Assembly: GCF_042646425.1 (NCBI RefSeq)
Contig: NZ_JBHRTR010000001.1
Location: 1-26,859, forward strand
Reading direction: 5' to 3'
DNA length: 26,859 nucleotides
From: Marinibaculum pumilum
GTDB lineage: Bacteria; Pseudomonadota; Alphaproteobacteria; Ferrovibrionales; Ferrovibrionaceae
In this document: positions 1 through 8,262 of the stretch, in pieces
How positions within the stretch are numbered: position 1 is the first letter of the stretch
Layout: the number at the start of each line of letters is the position of its first letter
Notes under the pieces: model-generated
Seen by the model: the letters and a program-made list of their open reading frames with translations, nothing else
The model's database searches: none
What the model was told of the DNA's origin: nothing
Program-made: the position numbers and the translations under genes

Positions 1-30
1 TTTCCAAGTAGAATCAATGCCATGCACCCC

Positions 31-79
31 GTCATCCGAAATCGTGCCGGACAGCACTGGGTCAGGCCCGAGGATGACG
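31..79. repeat. Short copy of a dispersed GTCATCC/GGATGAC palindromic repeat
   Basis: The element begins with GTCATCC and ends with the inverted copy GGATGAC. Its right end shares an exact 17-base match, GGCCCGAGGATGACGGC, with the larger element located between the glutamine-synthetase-like gene and the dehydroquinase-like gene. Such GTCATCC...GGATGAC elements resemble intergenic palindromic repeats common in alphaproteobacterial genomes. Its presence argues that the open frame crossing it in front of livM is not translated. Confidence 0.6.
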
Positions 80-102
80 GCATCGTTTCGCGGCCTCGCC
101 CG

Positions 103-1116
103 ATGAACGCCGTCCTGCGCTTCCTCTGGCCGCTGCTGGCCCTGGCGGTGCCGCTGGCGCTGGTCGCGGTGCTGGGGTCGCAGGCGCCGACGGTCCTGCA
201 GCGGGTGATCACCGAGGCCTTCATCAAGCTGGTGATGGTGGTCGGGCTCTATGTCTTCATCGGCAATTCCGGCGTGCTTTCCTTCGGCCATGGCGCCTTC
301 ATGATGCTGGGCGCCTATGCCTCCGCCTGGACCGTCACGCCGCTGAAGATCAAGAAGATCCTGATGGCGAACCTGCCCGCCGTCCTGAAGGAGAGCGAGC
401 TGCCGGCGGCGCTGGGCGCCGGCATCGCGATGGCCTGGGCCGCGCTGATCGCGTTCCTGGTCGGCATCCCCCTGATGCGGCTGTCGGGGATCGCGGCCTC
501 GATCGGCACTTTCTCGGTCCTGATGATCGTCACGGTGATCTATTCCAACTGGGATTCGCTGACCGGCGGCACCTCCTCGCTGGTCGGCCTGCCGGTCTAC
601 GTCAACATCTGGCTCGCCTTCGCCTGCGCGCTGGGCGCGATGATCGTGGCCTACCTGTTCCAGTGCACCCGCCTGGGCCTGGCGCTGCGGGCGGCGCGGG
701 AGGACGAGGCGGCGGCACGCTCGGTCGGCATCCATGTCCACCGGGTCCGGCTGGCGGCCTTCACCCTTTCGGCGGCCCTGGTCGCGCTGGGCGGTGTCCT
801 GCAGGTGCACTTCCTGGGCACCGCGAACGTGGCGCAGTTCTACCTCGGCGTGACCTTCCTGACCCTGGCCATGCTGGTGGTCGGCGGCACCGGCAGCCTG
901 GCCGGCGCGGTCGTCGGCACCGCCGCCATCGCGATCGTCTCCGAGCTGCTGCGGCGTGTGGAGACGGGCTTCGACCTGTTCGGCCTGACGGTGAAGGCGC
1001 CGCCGGGCCTCCTGGAGGTCGGGCTGGCGATCGTGCTGATGGCGATCCTGCTTTTCCGCCCCCGCGGCCTGACCGGCGGGCGTGAGGTGCCTCTTCCCCG
1101 CGCCTGGCGACGGTAA
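103..1116 (+). CDS. livM: Branched-chain amino acid-type ABC transporter permease (LivM family)
   Basis: Inner-membrane permease subunit of a HAAT-family ABC importer; the family moves branched-chain amino acids, amides, urea or small aromatic acids. The product is 337 aa with about eight to ten hydrophobic segments, beginning with WPLLALAVPLALVAVLG. It carries the typical LivM stretches GNSGVLSFGHGAFMMLGAYA (about residues 53-72), a TRLGLALRAAREDEAAARSVG cytoplasmic loop contacting the ATPase (about 189-208), and VGGTGSLAGAVVGTA near the C-terminus. An in-frame ATG 81 bases upstream would add residues encoded by a dispersed repeat, so the internal ATG was chosen, although its Shine-Dalgarno is poor. 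The LivH, LivG/F and binding-protein partners are not in the window and probably lie to the left. Family call is secure, substrate is not. Confidence 0.88.
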   Translation: MNAVLRFLWPLLALAVPLALVAVLGSQAPTVLQRVITEAFIKLVMVVGLYVFIGNSGVLSFGHGAFMMLGAYASAWTVTPLKIKKILMANLPAVLKESELPAALGAGIAMAWAALIAFLVGIPLMRLSGIAASIGTFSVLMIVTVIYSNWDSLTGGTSSLVGLPVYVNIWLAFACALGAMIVAYLFQCTRLGLALRAAREDEAAARSVGIHVHRVRLAAFTLSAALVALGGVLQVHFLGTANVAQFYLGVTFLTLAMLVVGGTGSLAGAVVGTAAIAIVSELLRRVETGFDLFGLTVKAPPGLLEVGLAIVLMAILLFRPRGLTGGREVPLPRAWRR

Positions 1117-1353
1117 GTCCGCGGCGGCCGTCCTGCACGCCCTGAGCAGAAATCCGGCACAGGGCACAAATATTCGTTGCCATTAAGAAGCTTTTTACGC
1201 CTTTCGGCTGATCCTGACCGAGCGGCATCGGAATCGGTGCCGAAGGGGAGAGGCGCCGACGGGCATTGCCCGCGATTCCGGTTTCCACGCCGCGAACGGC
1301 CTTGCTGCGTGCAGCAGGGATCGGCAGGCCAGAACAACAACAGGTGTAGAAGC

Positions 1354-3438
1354 ATGACAAGAATCCTCACGAGCATGGGCCTCTCGGTCCAAATCGGCCT
1401 CGCCGTCCTGCTGCCTATTCTTGGCATGATCGCGCTGGCGGCCCTGATGATCCGCCAGGGTGCCGAGGATTTCACCGTCAAGTCGCACGAAGGCATCGAA
1501 AGCGGCGGCCTGGTGGAACTGGTCGACATGACGCCGATCTTCGCCGACCTGCTGGCCAAGCTGCAGAACGAGCGCGGTCGCACCGCCCTGCAGCTCGCCG
1601 ACGGCAACGCCGAAGCGGCGCTGAGGGACGCCGTCGCCGCGACGGAAGCGACCCGCGAGGTGATGGCCACCGCGTTGTCGGAAACGCCGCCGGCCGGCTT
1701 CGGCACGAAGTTCGCCGGCGATGTCGATGCGATCCGCGCCAGCCTGGACGGTCTGGCGGAGCTGCGGGCCAGGGTGGAGGCGGGCGACATCTCGCCCGAA
1801 GAGGCGGTGGCCCAGTACAACGCGCTGAACGCGCAGATCCTGAAGCTGATGGAATATGCAGCGCGGCTGGGTTCCGACGCGGATATCTCCGACGCGATGA
1901 CCGCCTATACAGCGCTTCTGCAGGCCACCGAATATCTCGGCCAGGAACGCGCCCTGGGCGGCATCGGCTTCTCCATGGGCTTTTTCGACACACCCACCTA
2001 CCGCCGCTTCGTGCAGGTGATGAACGCCCGCGAGGGATCGCTGGAGCTGTTCCGTCGCTATGCCTCGGTGCCGGAGGTCGAGTTCTACGAGCAGAGCATG
2101 CAGGGCCCGGCGGTCGAGGCGGTCGACCGCATGACCCAGGTGGTCATCGAATATGCCACCACCGGGAATACCGGCGACATCGAGGGTCCCCAGTGGTTCG
2201 ATGCGGTGAGCGCCGAACTCGCCCTGATGCGTGAGGTCGAGGCACGGGTCGGCAACAACCTGAACGACCTGGTGATGCACAAGGAGGCCGCCTTCGAGGA
2301 CCGCATGACCTTCAGTGCCGGCCTTTGCGTGGTATTGGTGCTGATCGCCGCGATCTTCTCCTTCTTCGTTGCACGTTCCTTCATCAGTGCGGTGAAGCGC
2401 CTGACCGGCACGATGGAGGCCGCCGCAGCGGGCGATTACGGCGCGGAGGTGCGCGACACCAACCGCCGCGACGAAATCGGCGCGATGGCGCGCACGGTCG
2501 AGGTCTTCAAGGACGCGGTGAAGCGGGCGGACGAACTGGGCAAGGAGCAGGCCGCGGAGCGCGAACGCCAGCGGGAGGCGGCGGAGAGCCGTGCCCAGAC
2601 TCTGGCGCGCCTGACCTCGGAGTTCGACGAGCAGGCCTCCGCCGCCCTGCAGGGCTTCACGAGCGCGGCCGAGCAGCTGTCGCAGCTGTCGGAACGGATG
2701 TCCGGCAGCGCCGACGAGGCAACAGCCCAGTCCAACGCCGCGGCGAACGCGTCCGAGATGGCGGCGCAGAACGTCCAGAACGTCGCCTCCGCCGCCGAGG
2801 AGCTCTCCGCCTCGATCAGCGAGATCTCCCGCCAGGTGGCGCAGGGCACGACCATGACCAGCGCCGCCGTCGGCGAGGCGGAGCGCGCCGACCGCCAGGT
2901 GCAGAGCCTGTCGGAAGCCGCGCAGAAGATCGGCGATGTGGTAAAGCTGATCAACGACATCGCCGGCCAGACCAACCTGCTGGCGTTGAACGCCACGATC
3001 GAGGCCGCCCGCGCGGGCGAGGCCGGCAAGGGCTTCGCCGTCGTCGCCTCGGAGGTGAAGAGCCTGGCGATGCAGACCGGCAAGGCGACCGAGGAGATCG
3101 CCGCGCAGATCGGCGGCATCCAGTCGGCCACCACCGACGCGGTGGCGGCGATCAAGGGGATCAGCGGCACCATCACCCAGATCAGCGAGGTGGTGACCTC
3201 TATCTCCTCCGCCGTGGAACAGCAGGGCGCCGCCACGCAGGAGATCGCCAATTCCGTGCAGCAGGCCTCCGCCGGTACGCAGGAGGTTTCCAGCAACATC
3301 GCCAATGTCAGCAATGCCTCCCGCACCACCGGCGAGGTGGCCGGCGAGGTCCGCCAGTCCGCGGGCGAGATGCAGCGCCAGTCCGATGGACTGCGGGAGT
3401 CCGTCGACAGCTTCCTGACGCGGGTGCGGGCCGCCTGA
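1354..3438 (+). CDS. Methyl-accepting chemotaxis protein with periplasmic NIT-type sensor domain
   Basis: Transmembrane chemoreceptor of 694 aa that would pass ligand signals to CheA/CheW. Visible order: TM1 (about 12-34), a periplasmic helical domain with NIT (nitrate/nitrite-sensing) hallmarks LAKLQNERGRTALQLADG and YLGQERALGGIGFSMGFF, TM2 (about 320-341), HAMP (about 342-395), and the signalling domain with the conserved hairpin tip NDIAGQTNLLALNATIEAA (about 534-552) followed by RAGEAGKGFAVVASEVK. No C-terminal NWETF-type CheR tether is present; it ends RVRAA. The start is the ATG preceded by AGGTG at 7 bases; an upstream in-frame ATG would add 59 unlikely residues. It has its own 237-bp leader after livM and a strong terminator behind it, so it is probably monocistronic. 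NIT assignment is from motif memory. Confidence 0.9.
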   Translation: MTRILTSMGLSVQIGLAVLLPILGMIALAALMIRQGAEDFTVKSHEGIESGGLVELVDMTPIFADLLAKLQNERGRTALQLADGNAEAALRDAVAATEATREVMATALSETPPAGFGTKFAGDVDAIRASLDGLAELRARVEAGDISPEEAVAQYNALNAQILKLMEYAARLGSDADISDAMTAYTALLQATEYLGQERALGGIGFSMGFFDTPTYRRFVQVMNAREGSLELFRRYASVPEVEFYEQSMQGPAVEAVDRMTQVVIEYATTGNTGDIEGPQWFDAVSAELALMREVEARVGNNLNDLVMHKEAAFEDRMTFSAGLCVVLVLIAAIFSFFVARSFISAVKRLTGTMEAAAAGDYGAEVRDTNRRDEIGAMARTVEVFKDAVKRADELGKEQAAERERQREAAESRAQTLARLTSEFDEQASAALQGFTSAAEQLSQLSERMSGSADEATAQSNAAANASEMAAQNVQNVASAAEELSASISEISRQVAQGTTMTSAAVGEAERADRQVQSLSEAAQKIGDVVKLINDIAGQTNLLALNATIEAARAGEAGKGFAVVASEVKSLAMQTGKATEEIAAQIGGIQSATTDAVAAIKGISGTITQISEVVTSISSAVEQQGAATQEIANSVQQASAGTQEVSSNIANVSNASRTTGEVAGEVRQSAGEMQRQSDGLRESVDSFLTRVRAA

Positions 3439-3495
3439 ACGGCCGCACCTTCACCCACCCTCCCCGGCAACCGGCCCATCGGTTTGCCGGATCGG

Positions 3496-3532
3496 ACGGC
3501 CGTCCCGCATCCCTGGCGGGACGGCCGTTTCC
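3496..3532 (+). terminator. Rho-independent terminator of the chemoreceptor gene
   Basis: A perfect 13-bp stem (ACGGCCGTCCCGC pairing with GCGGGACGGCCGT) encloses a 7-base loop and is followed by TTTCC. It sits 58 bases after the chemoreceptor stop. The T-run is short, but the stem is very stable. It also separates this gene from the convergent lipoprotein gene. Confidence 0.75.
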
Positions 3533-3553
3533 GTTGGCGGGGCGGCCGGCCGG

Positions 3554-3745
3554 TCAGTCCGGCACGATGCGCGGCGGCGGCCAGTCGGCCGGCGGACGGT
3601 AGCCCGGCCCGCCATCGGCACGGCATTGCCGCGCGCCCTCGCAGGCGGAGGCCAACAGGTCGCGGCCCGTCGCCCGCCAGTCCCAGCCGCCGCAGCTACT
3701 CAGCAGCATCGGCAGCAGGAGCGCCACCAGGACCCGCTGCCTCAT
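3554..3745 (-). CDS. Small predicted lipoprotein
   Basis: A 63-aa product with a short positively charged start, a hydrophobic stretch (VLVALLLPMLL) and a lipobox LSSC placing the lipidated cysteine at residue 18. The mature part is about 46 aa, with two further cysteines in SACEGARQC and a proline-rich tail. I do not recognise a named family. The start was chosen because GGAGAGGGAT precedes this ATG at about 5 bases; an ATG nine codons upstream lacks that support. The gene begins inside the 3' end of the HTH regulator gene (50-base overlap in another frame), so it is probably the last gene of that leftward operon. The overlap and small size leave some doubt that it is expressed. Confidence 0.55.
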   Translation of the reverse strand: MRQRVLVALLLPMLLSSCGGWDWRATGRDLLASACEGARQCRADGGPGYRPPADWPPPRIVPD

Positions 3746-3965
3746 CGGATCCCTCTCCCCTGTCCGGGACATAGCGCAGGATGTCGCCCGGCTGGCAGTC
3801 CAGGCAGGCGCAGATCCGCCCCAGGGTCTCGAAACGCACGCCTTTCACCTTGCCCTGCTTCAGCAGGGAGAGGTTCGCCTCGGTGATGCCGACCTGCACC
3901 GCCAGGTCCTTGGAACGCACCCGCCGCCGCGCCAGCATCACGTCCAGGGTCACTTCGACCGGCAT
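3696..3965 (-). CDS. Cro/CI-type HTH transcriptional regulator (YozG-like)
   Basis: An 89-aa DNA-binding protein made of one helix-turn-helix domain: LARRRVRSKDLAVQVGITEA, then NLSLLKQGKVKGVRFETLGR (residues about 11-50), then ICACLDCQPGDILRYVPD, typical of the YozG/HTH_26 group. Beyond about residue 68 the tail is low-complexity Gly/Ala/Glu. Its start overlaps the stop of the DUF2975 gene as TGATG, implying translational coupling. DUF2975 membrane proteins and this HTH type are a recurrent gene pair. By analogy the regulator probably acts on its own operon, and the palindrome at the operon head is a natural candidate site. Confidence 0.85.
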   Translation of the reverse strand: MPVEVTLDVMLARRRVRSKDLAVQVGITEANLSLLKQGKVKGVRFETLGRICACLDCQPGDILRYVPDRGEGSDEAAGPGGAPAADAAE

Positions 3966-4516
3966 CAGACGATCTGCGCATGGTCTTCGGCGATCGCCAC
4001 CGCCCGCGCCATCACCGCCGAGATCGCCCAGACGGCACCACCGAAGACCAGGGCCATCACAGGCCCGCTCTCCAGGGTCAGCACCAGGGCGCGCTGTCCC
4101 GGCGACTGCCCCACCGACAGCAGCAGCGCGAGGAGGGTCGGCACCAGGAGGCCGGCCAGTCCCGACAACGCGACACGGCCGCCGAAGGCACGCAGCGCCG
4201 CGACATTGCCGCCCGTCAGGTAAGCGCCCCGCCGGAACAGGCCGAAGCAGGTCGCGGCCGATATCAGACCGGACGCCAGCAGCAGGGACGGCAGCATCGC
4301 CAGCAGTCCGCCGAACCAGAGCTGCCAGTTGGCCAGGACCGCGCCCGGCGGCAGGCCGGCCTGCGCCGCCAGAGCCGCCGGCTCGGTCCTTGCCCAGGTC
4401 CAGACGACGGCCAGCGGCAGCGCGACGGCCAGGGCAAGGCAGAGCAGCACGAGGACACCGCTGAGGCGGCGGAGGCCGGATTCGTCCGGCGGCATGGCGG
4501 TTGAAGCGGCAGGCAT
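3965..4516 (-). CDS. DUF2975 family membrane protein
   Basis: A 183-aa integral membrane protein with four hydrophobic segments (roughly residues 20-42, 66-88, 115-136 and 147-168). The C-terminal stretch VWAISAVMARAVAIAEDHAQIV matches the pattern expected at the end of DUF2975 proteins. The biochemical role of the family is not known to me. The ATG is preceded by AAGGTG at about 6 bases. It is the first gene of a leftward operon, overlapping the HTH regulator by one base, which suggests that the membrane protein and the regulator work together. The pairing is seen; a signalling role is inference. Confidence 0.75.
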   Translation of the reverse strand: MPAASTAMPPDESGLRRLSGVLVLLCLALAVALPLAVVWTWARTEPAALAAQAGLPPGAVLANWQLWFGGLLAMLPSLLLASGLISAATCFGLFRRGAYLTGGNVAALRAFGGRVALSGLAGLLVPTLLALLLSVGQSPGQRALVLTLESGPVMALVFGGAVWAISAVMARAVAIAEDHAQIV

Positions 4517-4546
4517 GGCGGCACCTTTCGGGCGATCAGCGAATGT

Positions 4547-4584
4547 TTTCTGTTAAACAATAATTCATTATCGCTCAACAGAAA
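4547..4584. promoter_or_regulatory. 38-bp interrupted palindrome at the head of the DUF2975-HTH operon
   Basis: The sequence reads TTTCTGTT-N5-ATAAT-N2-ATTAT-N5-AACAGAAA, with perfectly matching arms. It is AT-rich in an otherwise GC-rich region, lies 30 bases before the DUF2975 start codon and runs over the hyuB stop codon. On the minus strand it contains GATAAT, a possible -10 box. A binding site for the HTH protein of this operon is the simplest reading; a weak hairpin terminator for hyuB is an alternative, but the unpaired N5 blocks make that less attractive. Confidence 0.6.
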
Positions 4585-6214
4585 TCCCAGCCTTCCCATC
4601 TGCCTTGTCGCCCGCCCGGGCCGCAGCCGGGCGCGCGGCCGGATCGCCCAGCCCGGCGCCGCCACAGGTCTCCACCGTCAGGCGGTCGCCCCGGTTCAGC
4701 ACCAGGCTGCATTTCGACGGCAATGTCTCGATACGGCCGTCGGCCCGTTCGACCCGGGCCGCGGCCGGTGCCGGCGCGCCGCCCCCGGCGCTGCCGGCCG
4801 GCACATTGCGGAAGCGTTCGCCGCGGTGGGTGACCTGAATGCCGTCGGCCAGCGCCTGGTAGCAGCGGCGGATGCCCAGCCCGCCGCGCCAGGTACCGTC
4901 GCCGCCGGAGCCCGGCCGCAGGCCTGCCGCGACGACCCGCAGGGGCGCCGCCTCCTCCAGCATCTCCGCCGGCATGTTCATGGCATTGCCGACATCGGTG
5001 GAGACAGCGTCGGCGCCGTCGGCATCCGGCGCGGCCCCGGCGCCGCCGGCGACGATTTCGCCGAACATGAACGGCCGGCCGTCGGGCCAGCGGCCGGAAA
5101 AGGCCAGCACCAGCGACATGCCGGAATTGGCCGCCGGCATCCGCCCGGCCGCGGCCTGCGCCAGGGCCTGCAGGATCGCCGACATGCAGAGCCGCACCGT
5201 CGCCATGCGGCCGTTGACAGCCGCCGGCGCCGCGGCGTTCACCACGCTGCGTTCCGGCAGGCGGAGGTCCAGAGCCCGCAAAGCGCCGGCATTGGCCGGG
5301 GTGCCGCGCGGCGCCAGGCTGAGCAGCGCATAGAGCGCGGCCGCCAGCGGGCCCGAGGCGACGCTGTTCACCGGCCCGGCGACCTGGGCGGCGGAGCCCT
5401 CGAAATCCACGACAAGGCTGTCGCCCGCGACTTCCAGGGTCACGGCGACCGGTACCGGGACGCCGGCATCGACCCCGTCATCGTCCAACGCGTCGCGGCC
5501 CGTGTAGCGGCCGTCGGGCAGGCCGGCCAGGGCGGCGCGCACCGCCGCCTCGCTGCGGTCCAGCAGGCGGGCGGCGCCGTCGGCGAAAGCCTCCGGCCCG
5601 ATCTCGCCCGCGATCTCCCGCACGGCGCGGGCGGCGGTCACTGCGGCCGCCACCTGCGCGCCCAGATCGCCTTCCATCACCTCCGGGGTGCGGCTGTTCA
5701 GGCAGAGCAGGCGCAGCACCGCAGGCTCCGGCCGGTCGGCGGCGCCCAGCTTCAGCGGCGGGATCCGCAGGCCCTCGTGGAACACTTCGCGGGCATCGGC
5801 AGGGACCGAACCGGGCCGCAGCCCGCCGACATCCTGGTGGTGCAGCATGCTGGCGGCCAGTGCCGCCGGCACCCCGTCCAGCAGGATCGGCCGCAGTAGG
5901 GTCAGGTCCGGCAGGTGGGTGCCGCCGCAGAACGGGTCGTTCATCAGGTAGAGGTCGCCGTCCGCCATGCCGGCGACCGGAAAGCGGTCCAGGATCGCCG
6001 CCACCGACGGGATCAGCGCGCCCAGATGCAGCGGGATCGACTGCGACTGCGCCAGCGCCTGCCCGGCCGCGTCGAACAGGCAGGCGGAAGCATCCATGCC
6101 TTCCTTCACGATCGGCGAATGGGCGCTGCGCATCAGCGCCTCCTGCATCGCCTGCGCCACCCCTTCCAGCCGGTGGCGCAGCACATCGACGCCGATATCG
6201 TCCAGCCGGCTCAT
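4568..6214 (-). CDS. hyuB: Hydantoinase B / oxoprolinase family protein (HyuB)
   Basis: Beta-type subunit of an ATP-dependent hydantoinase or 5-oxoprolinase, which with HyuA opens a cyclic amide ring. The product is 548 aa, normal for HyuB. It begins DIGVDVLRHRLEGVAQAMQE and has the family motifs AHSPIVKEGMDASACLFDA, YLMNDPFCGGTHLPDLTLL and HHQDVGGLRPGSVP, with the C-terminal GTWRGGLGIRR and a closing GGAGLGDPAAR. Its start overlaps the hyuA stop by four bases (ATGA), so the two are made together. The substrate cannot be told from sequence: hydantoins, N-methylhydantoin and 5-oxoproline are all used by this family. Confidence 0.93.
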   Translation of the reverse strand: MSRLDDIGVDVLRHRLEGVAQAMQEALMRSAHSPIVKEGMDASACLFDAAGQALAQSQSIPLHLGALIPSVAAILDRFPVAGMADGDLYLMNDPFCGGTHLPDLTLLRPILLDGVPAALAASMLHHQDVGGLRPGSVPADAREVFHEGLRIPPLKLGAADRPEPAVLRLLCLNSRTPEVMEGDLGAQVAAAVTAARAVREIAGEIGPEAFADGAARLLDRSEAAVRAALAGLPDGRYTGRDALDDDGVDAGVPVPVAVTLEVAGDSLVVDFEGSAAQVAGPVNSVASGPLAAALYALLSLAPRGTPANAGALRALDLRLPERSVVNAAAPAAVNGRMATVRLCMSAILQALAQAAAGRMPAANSGMSLVLAFSGRWPDGRPFMFGEIVAGGAGAAPDADGADAVSTDVGNAMNMPAEMLEEAAPLRVVAAGLRPGSGGDGTWRGGLGIRRCYQALADGIQVTHRGERFRNVPAGSAGGGAPAPAAARVERADGRIETLPSKCSLVLNRGDRLTVETCGGAGLGDPAARPAAARAGDKADGKAGISVER

Positions 6215-8262
6215 CGTGCCGCGCCCGCCGCCGGCTGCAGCAGCAGGCTGCCGCCGGAAAGCACCGTTGCGGACCAGCCGGGCGGCAGCAGGGTGGTGCT
6301 GTCCGCCTGCGCGATCACCGCCGGCCCGGTCACGGTCTCGCCAGCGCCCAGGCCGGCCCTGTCCAGCACGTCGGCAGGGACAGGCCCATCGGCGTCGAAA
6401 GCCACCCGGCGCGTCGCGGGCGGACGGGCCGCAGCAGCGGCCGGCGGCGGCAGCCGGTCGACCAGCGGCGGCGCCTGGCGGACCGCCCGCAGGGCGAACA
6501 GCTTCCAGGCGCCGGACTGGCGGAAGCCGAACAGTCGCTCATGCTCCGCCTCCAGCATCGCCCCCAGCGCCGCCACCGGATCCTCGCCCTCGGGCTCGAA
6601 GGCCAGGGTCAGCGGATGGCTCTGCCGGGCGAAGGCCAGGTCCGCCTCGAAATGCAGCCGGTCGCGGCCGGCCGGCACCCCCTCCGCCCGCATCAGCATC
6701 TCCGCCTCGCCCGCTAGGGCCTGGCCGATCAGCACGATCTCGCCCGGCAAGATATCGTCGGAGGCCCGCATCAGCGGCTGCTCGCAGGCCTGGGTCACCG
6801 GCGCGCAGAACAGGCCGATGGCCGCCATGGCGCCCGGCGCGGGCGGCACCACCACCCGGCGGATGCCGGCCAGGCCGGCGATCGCCGCTGCATGCAGGCC
6901 GCCCGCCCCGCCCATCGCCATCAGGGTCAGGTCGCGCGAATCCAGGCCGCGGGCCAGCGCCGCCAGCCGCAGCGCATTGGCCATCTGCACGTTGGCGATG
7001 CGATGCGCGCCCAGCGCCGCCGCCACAGGCGGCAGGTCGAGCGGCGCCGCCAGGTCGCGGCGGATCGCTGCCTCCGCCAGGTCGGGCCGCAGCGCGAGCC
7101 GGCCGCCGGCGAAACCCTGCGGGTCCAGATAGCCCAGCAGCAGGGAGGCATCGGTCAGGGTCGCCCGCTCGCCCCCCAGTCCCAGGCAGGCGGGCCCGGG
7201 ATCGGCACCGGCGCTCTCCGGCCCCACCTGCAGGCTGCCGCCGGCCGCCACCCGGGCGATGGAGCCGCCGCCGGCACCGATCGCGGCGACATCGACCATC
7301 GGCACCCGCAGGTCGTGCCCGTCGATGCTGCCGCCCTGGCGGATCGCCGGAACGCCGTCCAGCACCAGGGCCAGGTCCGAGGTGGTGCCGCCGATGTCGA
7401 TGGTCGCCACCTTCGCCTCGCCCAGGTCGCGGGCCAGGGTGGCCGCGGCCAGCACCCCGGCGGCGGGGCCGGAGAGCAGCAGGCGGCTGGGCACCCCGGC
7501 GACCCGCCCTGCGGATTGCAGCCAGCCGGCCGAGGTGACGACCTGAAGCGGCGCGGCGATTCCGGCCGATGCCGCATGCGCCGCCACCCGGTCCAGGTAG
7601 CGGCCCACCACCGGCTTCACATAGGCGTCGAAGCAGGTGACGCCGGTGCGCTCGAACTCCCGCGGGCGGGGATCGGCCTCCGACGACAGCGACAAGGCGA
7701 GGCCCGGCTGGCGATCGCGCAGGATCTCCGCCGCGCGGCGCTCATGCGCCGGGTCCAGATGGGCGAACAGGAAGACGATGGCGACCGCCTCCACCCCGGC
7801 GGCGGCCAGGTCGTCCGCCGCAGCGGCGACCGCCGCCTCGTCCAGCGGCTCGACTTCCGTTCCGTCGGCGGCGATGCGGCCCGCCACTTCCAGCCGCAGG
7901 CGGCGCGGCACCAGGAAGACCGGCGCGCGCGGGCGCGCCACCGGGTCGTAAAGGTCGCGGCGGTTCTGCCGGCCCAGTTCCAGGACGTCGCGGAATCCGG
8001 CGGTGGTGATCAGGCCGAGGCGCGCGCCCTTGCGCTCCACCAGGGCGTTGGTGGCCACCGTGGTGCCGTGGCGCAGGCTGGCGACCTGCGCGGGCTCGAT
8101 CGCCAGCTCCGCCAGGGCGGTGTCCAGCGCCGCCGCCATCGCCGCCTCTGGCGCGGCGCGACTGGAGGGCAGCTTGGCGATCCGCAGCGCCCCGTCCGGG
8201 CCACGGGCCACCACGTCGACGAAGGTGCCGCCGATATCGACCGCCAGGTCGGTAGCGGTCAT
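6211..8262 (-). CDS. hyuA: Hydantoinase A / oxoprolinase family protein (HyuA)
   Basis: ATP-binding subunit of the HyuAB amidohydrolase. The product is 683 aa with the N-terminal phosphate loop AVDIGGTFVDVV, then LRHGTTVATNALVERKGAR, a second nucleotide-binding stretch ATIDIGGTTSDLALV, and AIGAGGGSIARVAAGGSLQVG, all characteristic of HyuA. The ATG overlaps the stop of the flavoprotein gene (ATGA), and its stop overlaps hyuB, giving a tightly coupled three-gene unit. A much longer open frame continues upstream but overlaps the flavoprotein gene, so the coupled ATG was chosen. Transcription probably starts at the IclR-type operator in front of the flavoprotein gene. Confidence 0.93.
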   Translation of the reverse strand: MTATDLAVDIGGTFVDVVARGPDGALRIAKLPSSRAAPEAAMAAALDTALAELAIEPAQVASLRHGTTVATNALVERKGARLGLITTAGFRDVLELGRQNRRDLYDPVARPRAPVFLVPRRLRLEVAGRIAADGTEVEPLDEAAVAAAADDLAAAGVEAVAIVFLFAHLDPAHERRAAEILRDRQPGLALSLSSEADPRPREFERTGVTCFDAYVKPVVGRYLDRVAAHAASAGIAAPLQVVTSAGWLQSAGRVAGVPSRLLLSGPAAGVLAAATLARDLGEAKVATIDIGGTTSDLALVLDGVPAIRQGGSIDGHDLRVPMVDVAAIGAGGGSIARVAAGGSLQVGPESAGADPGPACLGLGGERATLTDASLLLGYLDPQGFAGGRLALRPDLAEAAIRRDLAAPLDLPPVAAALGAHRIANVQMANALRLAALARGLDSRDLTLMAMGGAGGLHAAAIAGLAGIRRVVVPPAPGAMAAIGLFCAPVTQACEQPLMRASDDILPGEIVLIGQALAGEAEMLMRAEGVPAGRDRLHFEADLAFARQSHPLTLAFEPEGEDPVAALGAMLEAEHERLFGFRQSGAWKLFALRAVRQAPPLVDRLPPPAAAAARPPATRRVAFDADGPVPADVLDRAGLGAGETVTGPAVIAQADSTTLLPPGWSATVLSGGSLLLQPAAGAAR

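Noticed and set aside
22..102. In-frame N-terminal extension of livM.
   Set aside because: It is encoded by a dispersed palindromic repeat and lacks a permease-like sequence; the protein resembles its family only from the ATG at 103.
1157..1170. GCACAGGGCACAAA resembles the 5' part of a cyclic-di-GMP (GEMM) riboswitch upstream of the chemoreceptor.
   Set aside because: The following GGGACGCAAAGCC-type segment and the paired tetraloop/receptor helices cannot be found, so the match is limited to a few bases.
1184..1215. TTAAG and GGCTGAT blocks that could be a flagellar sigma-28 promoter for the chemoreceptor.
   Set aside because: Both boxes match the consensus poorly and the spacing is off.
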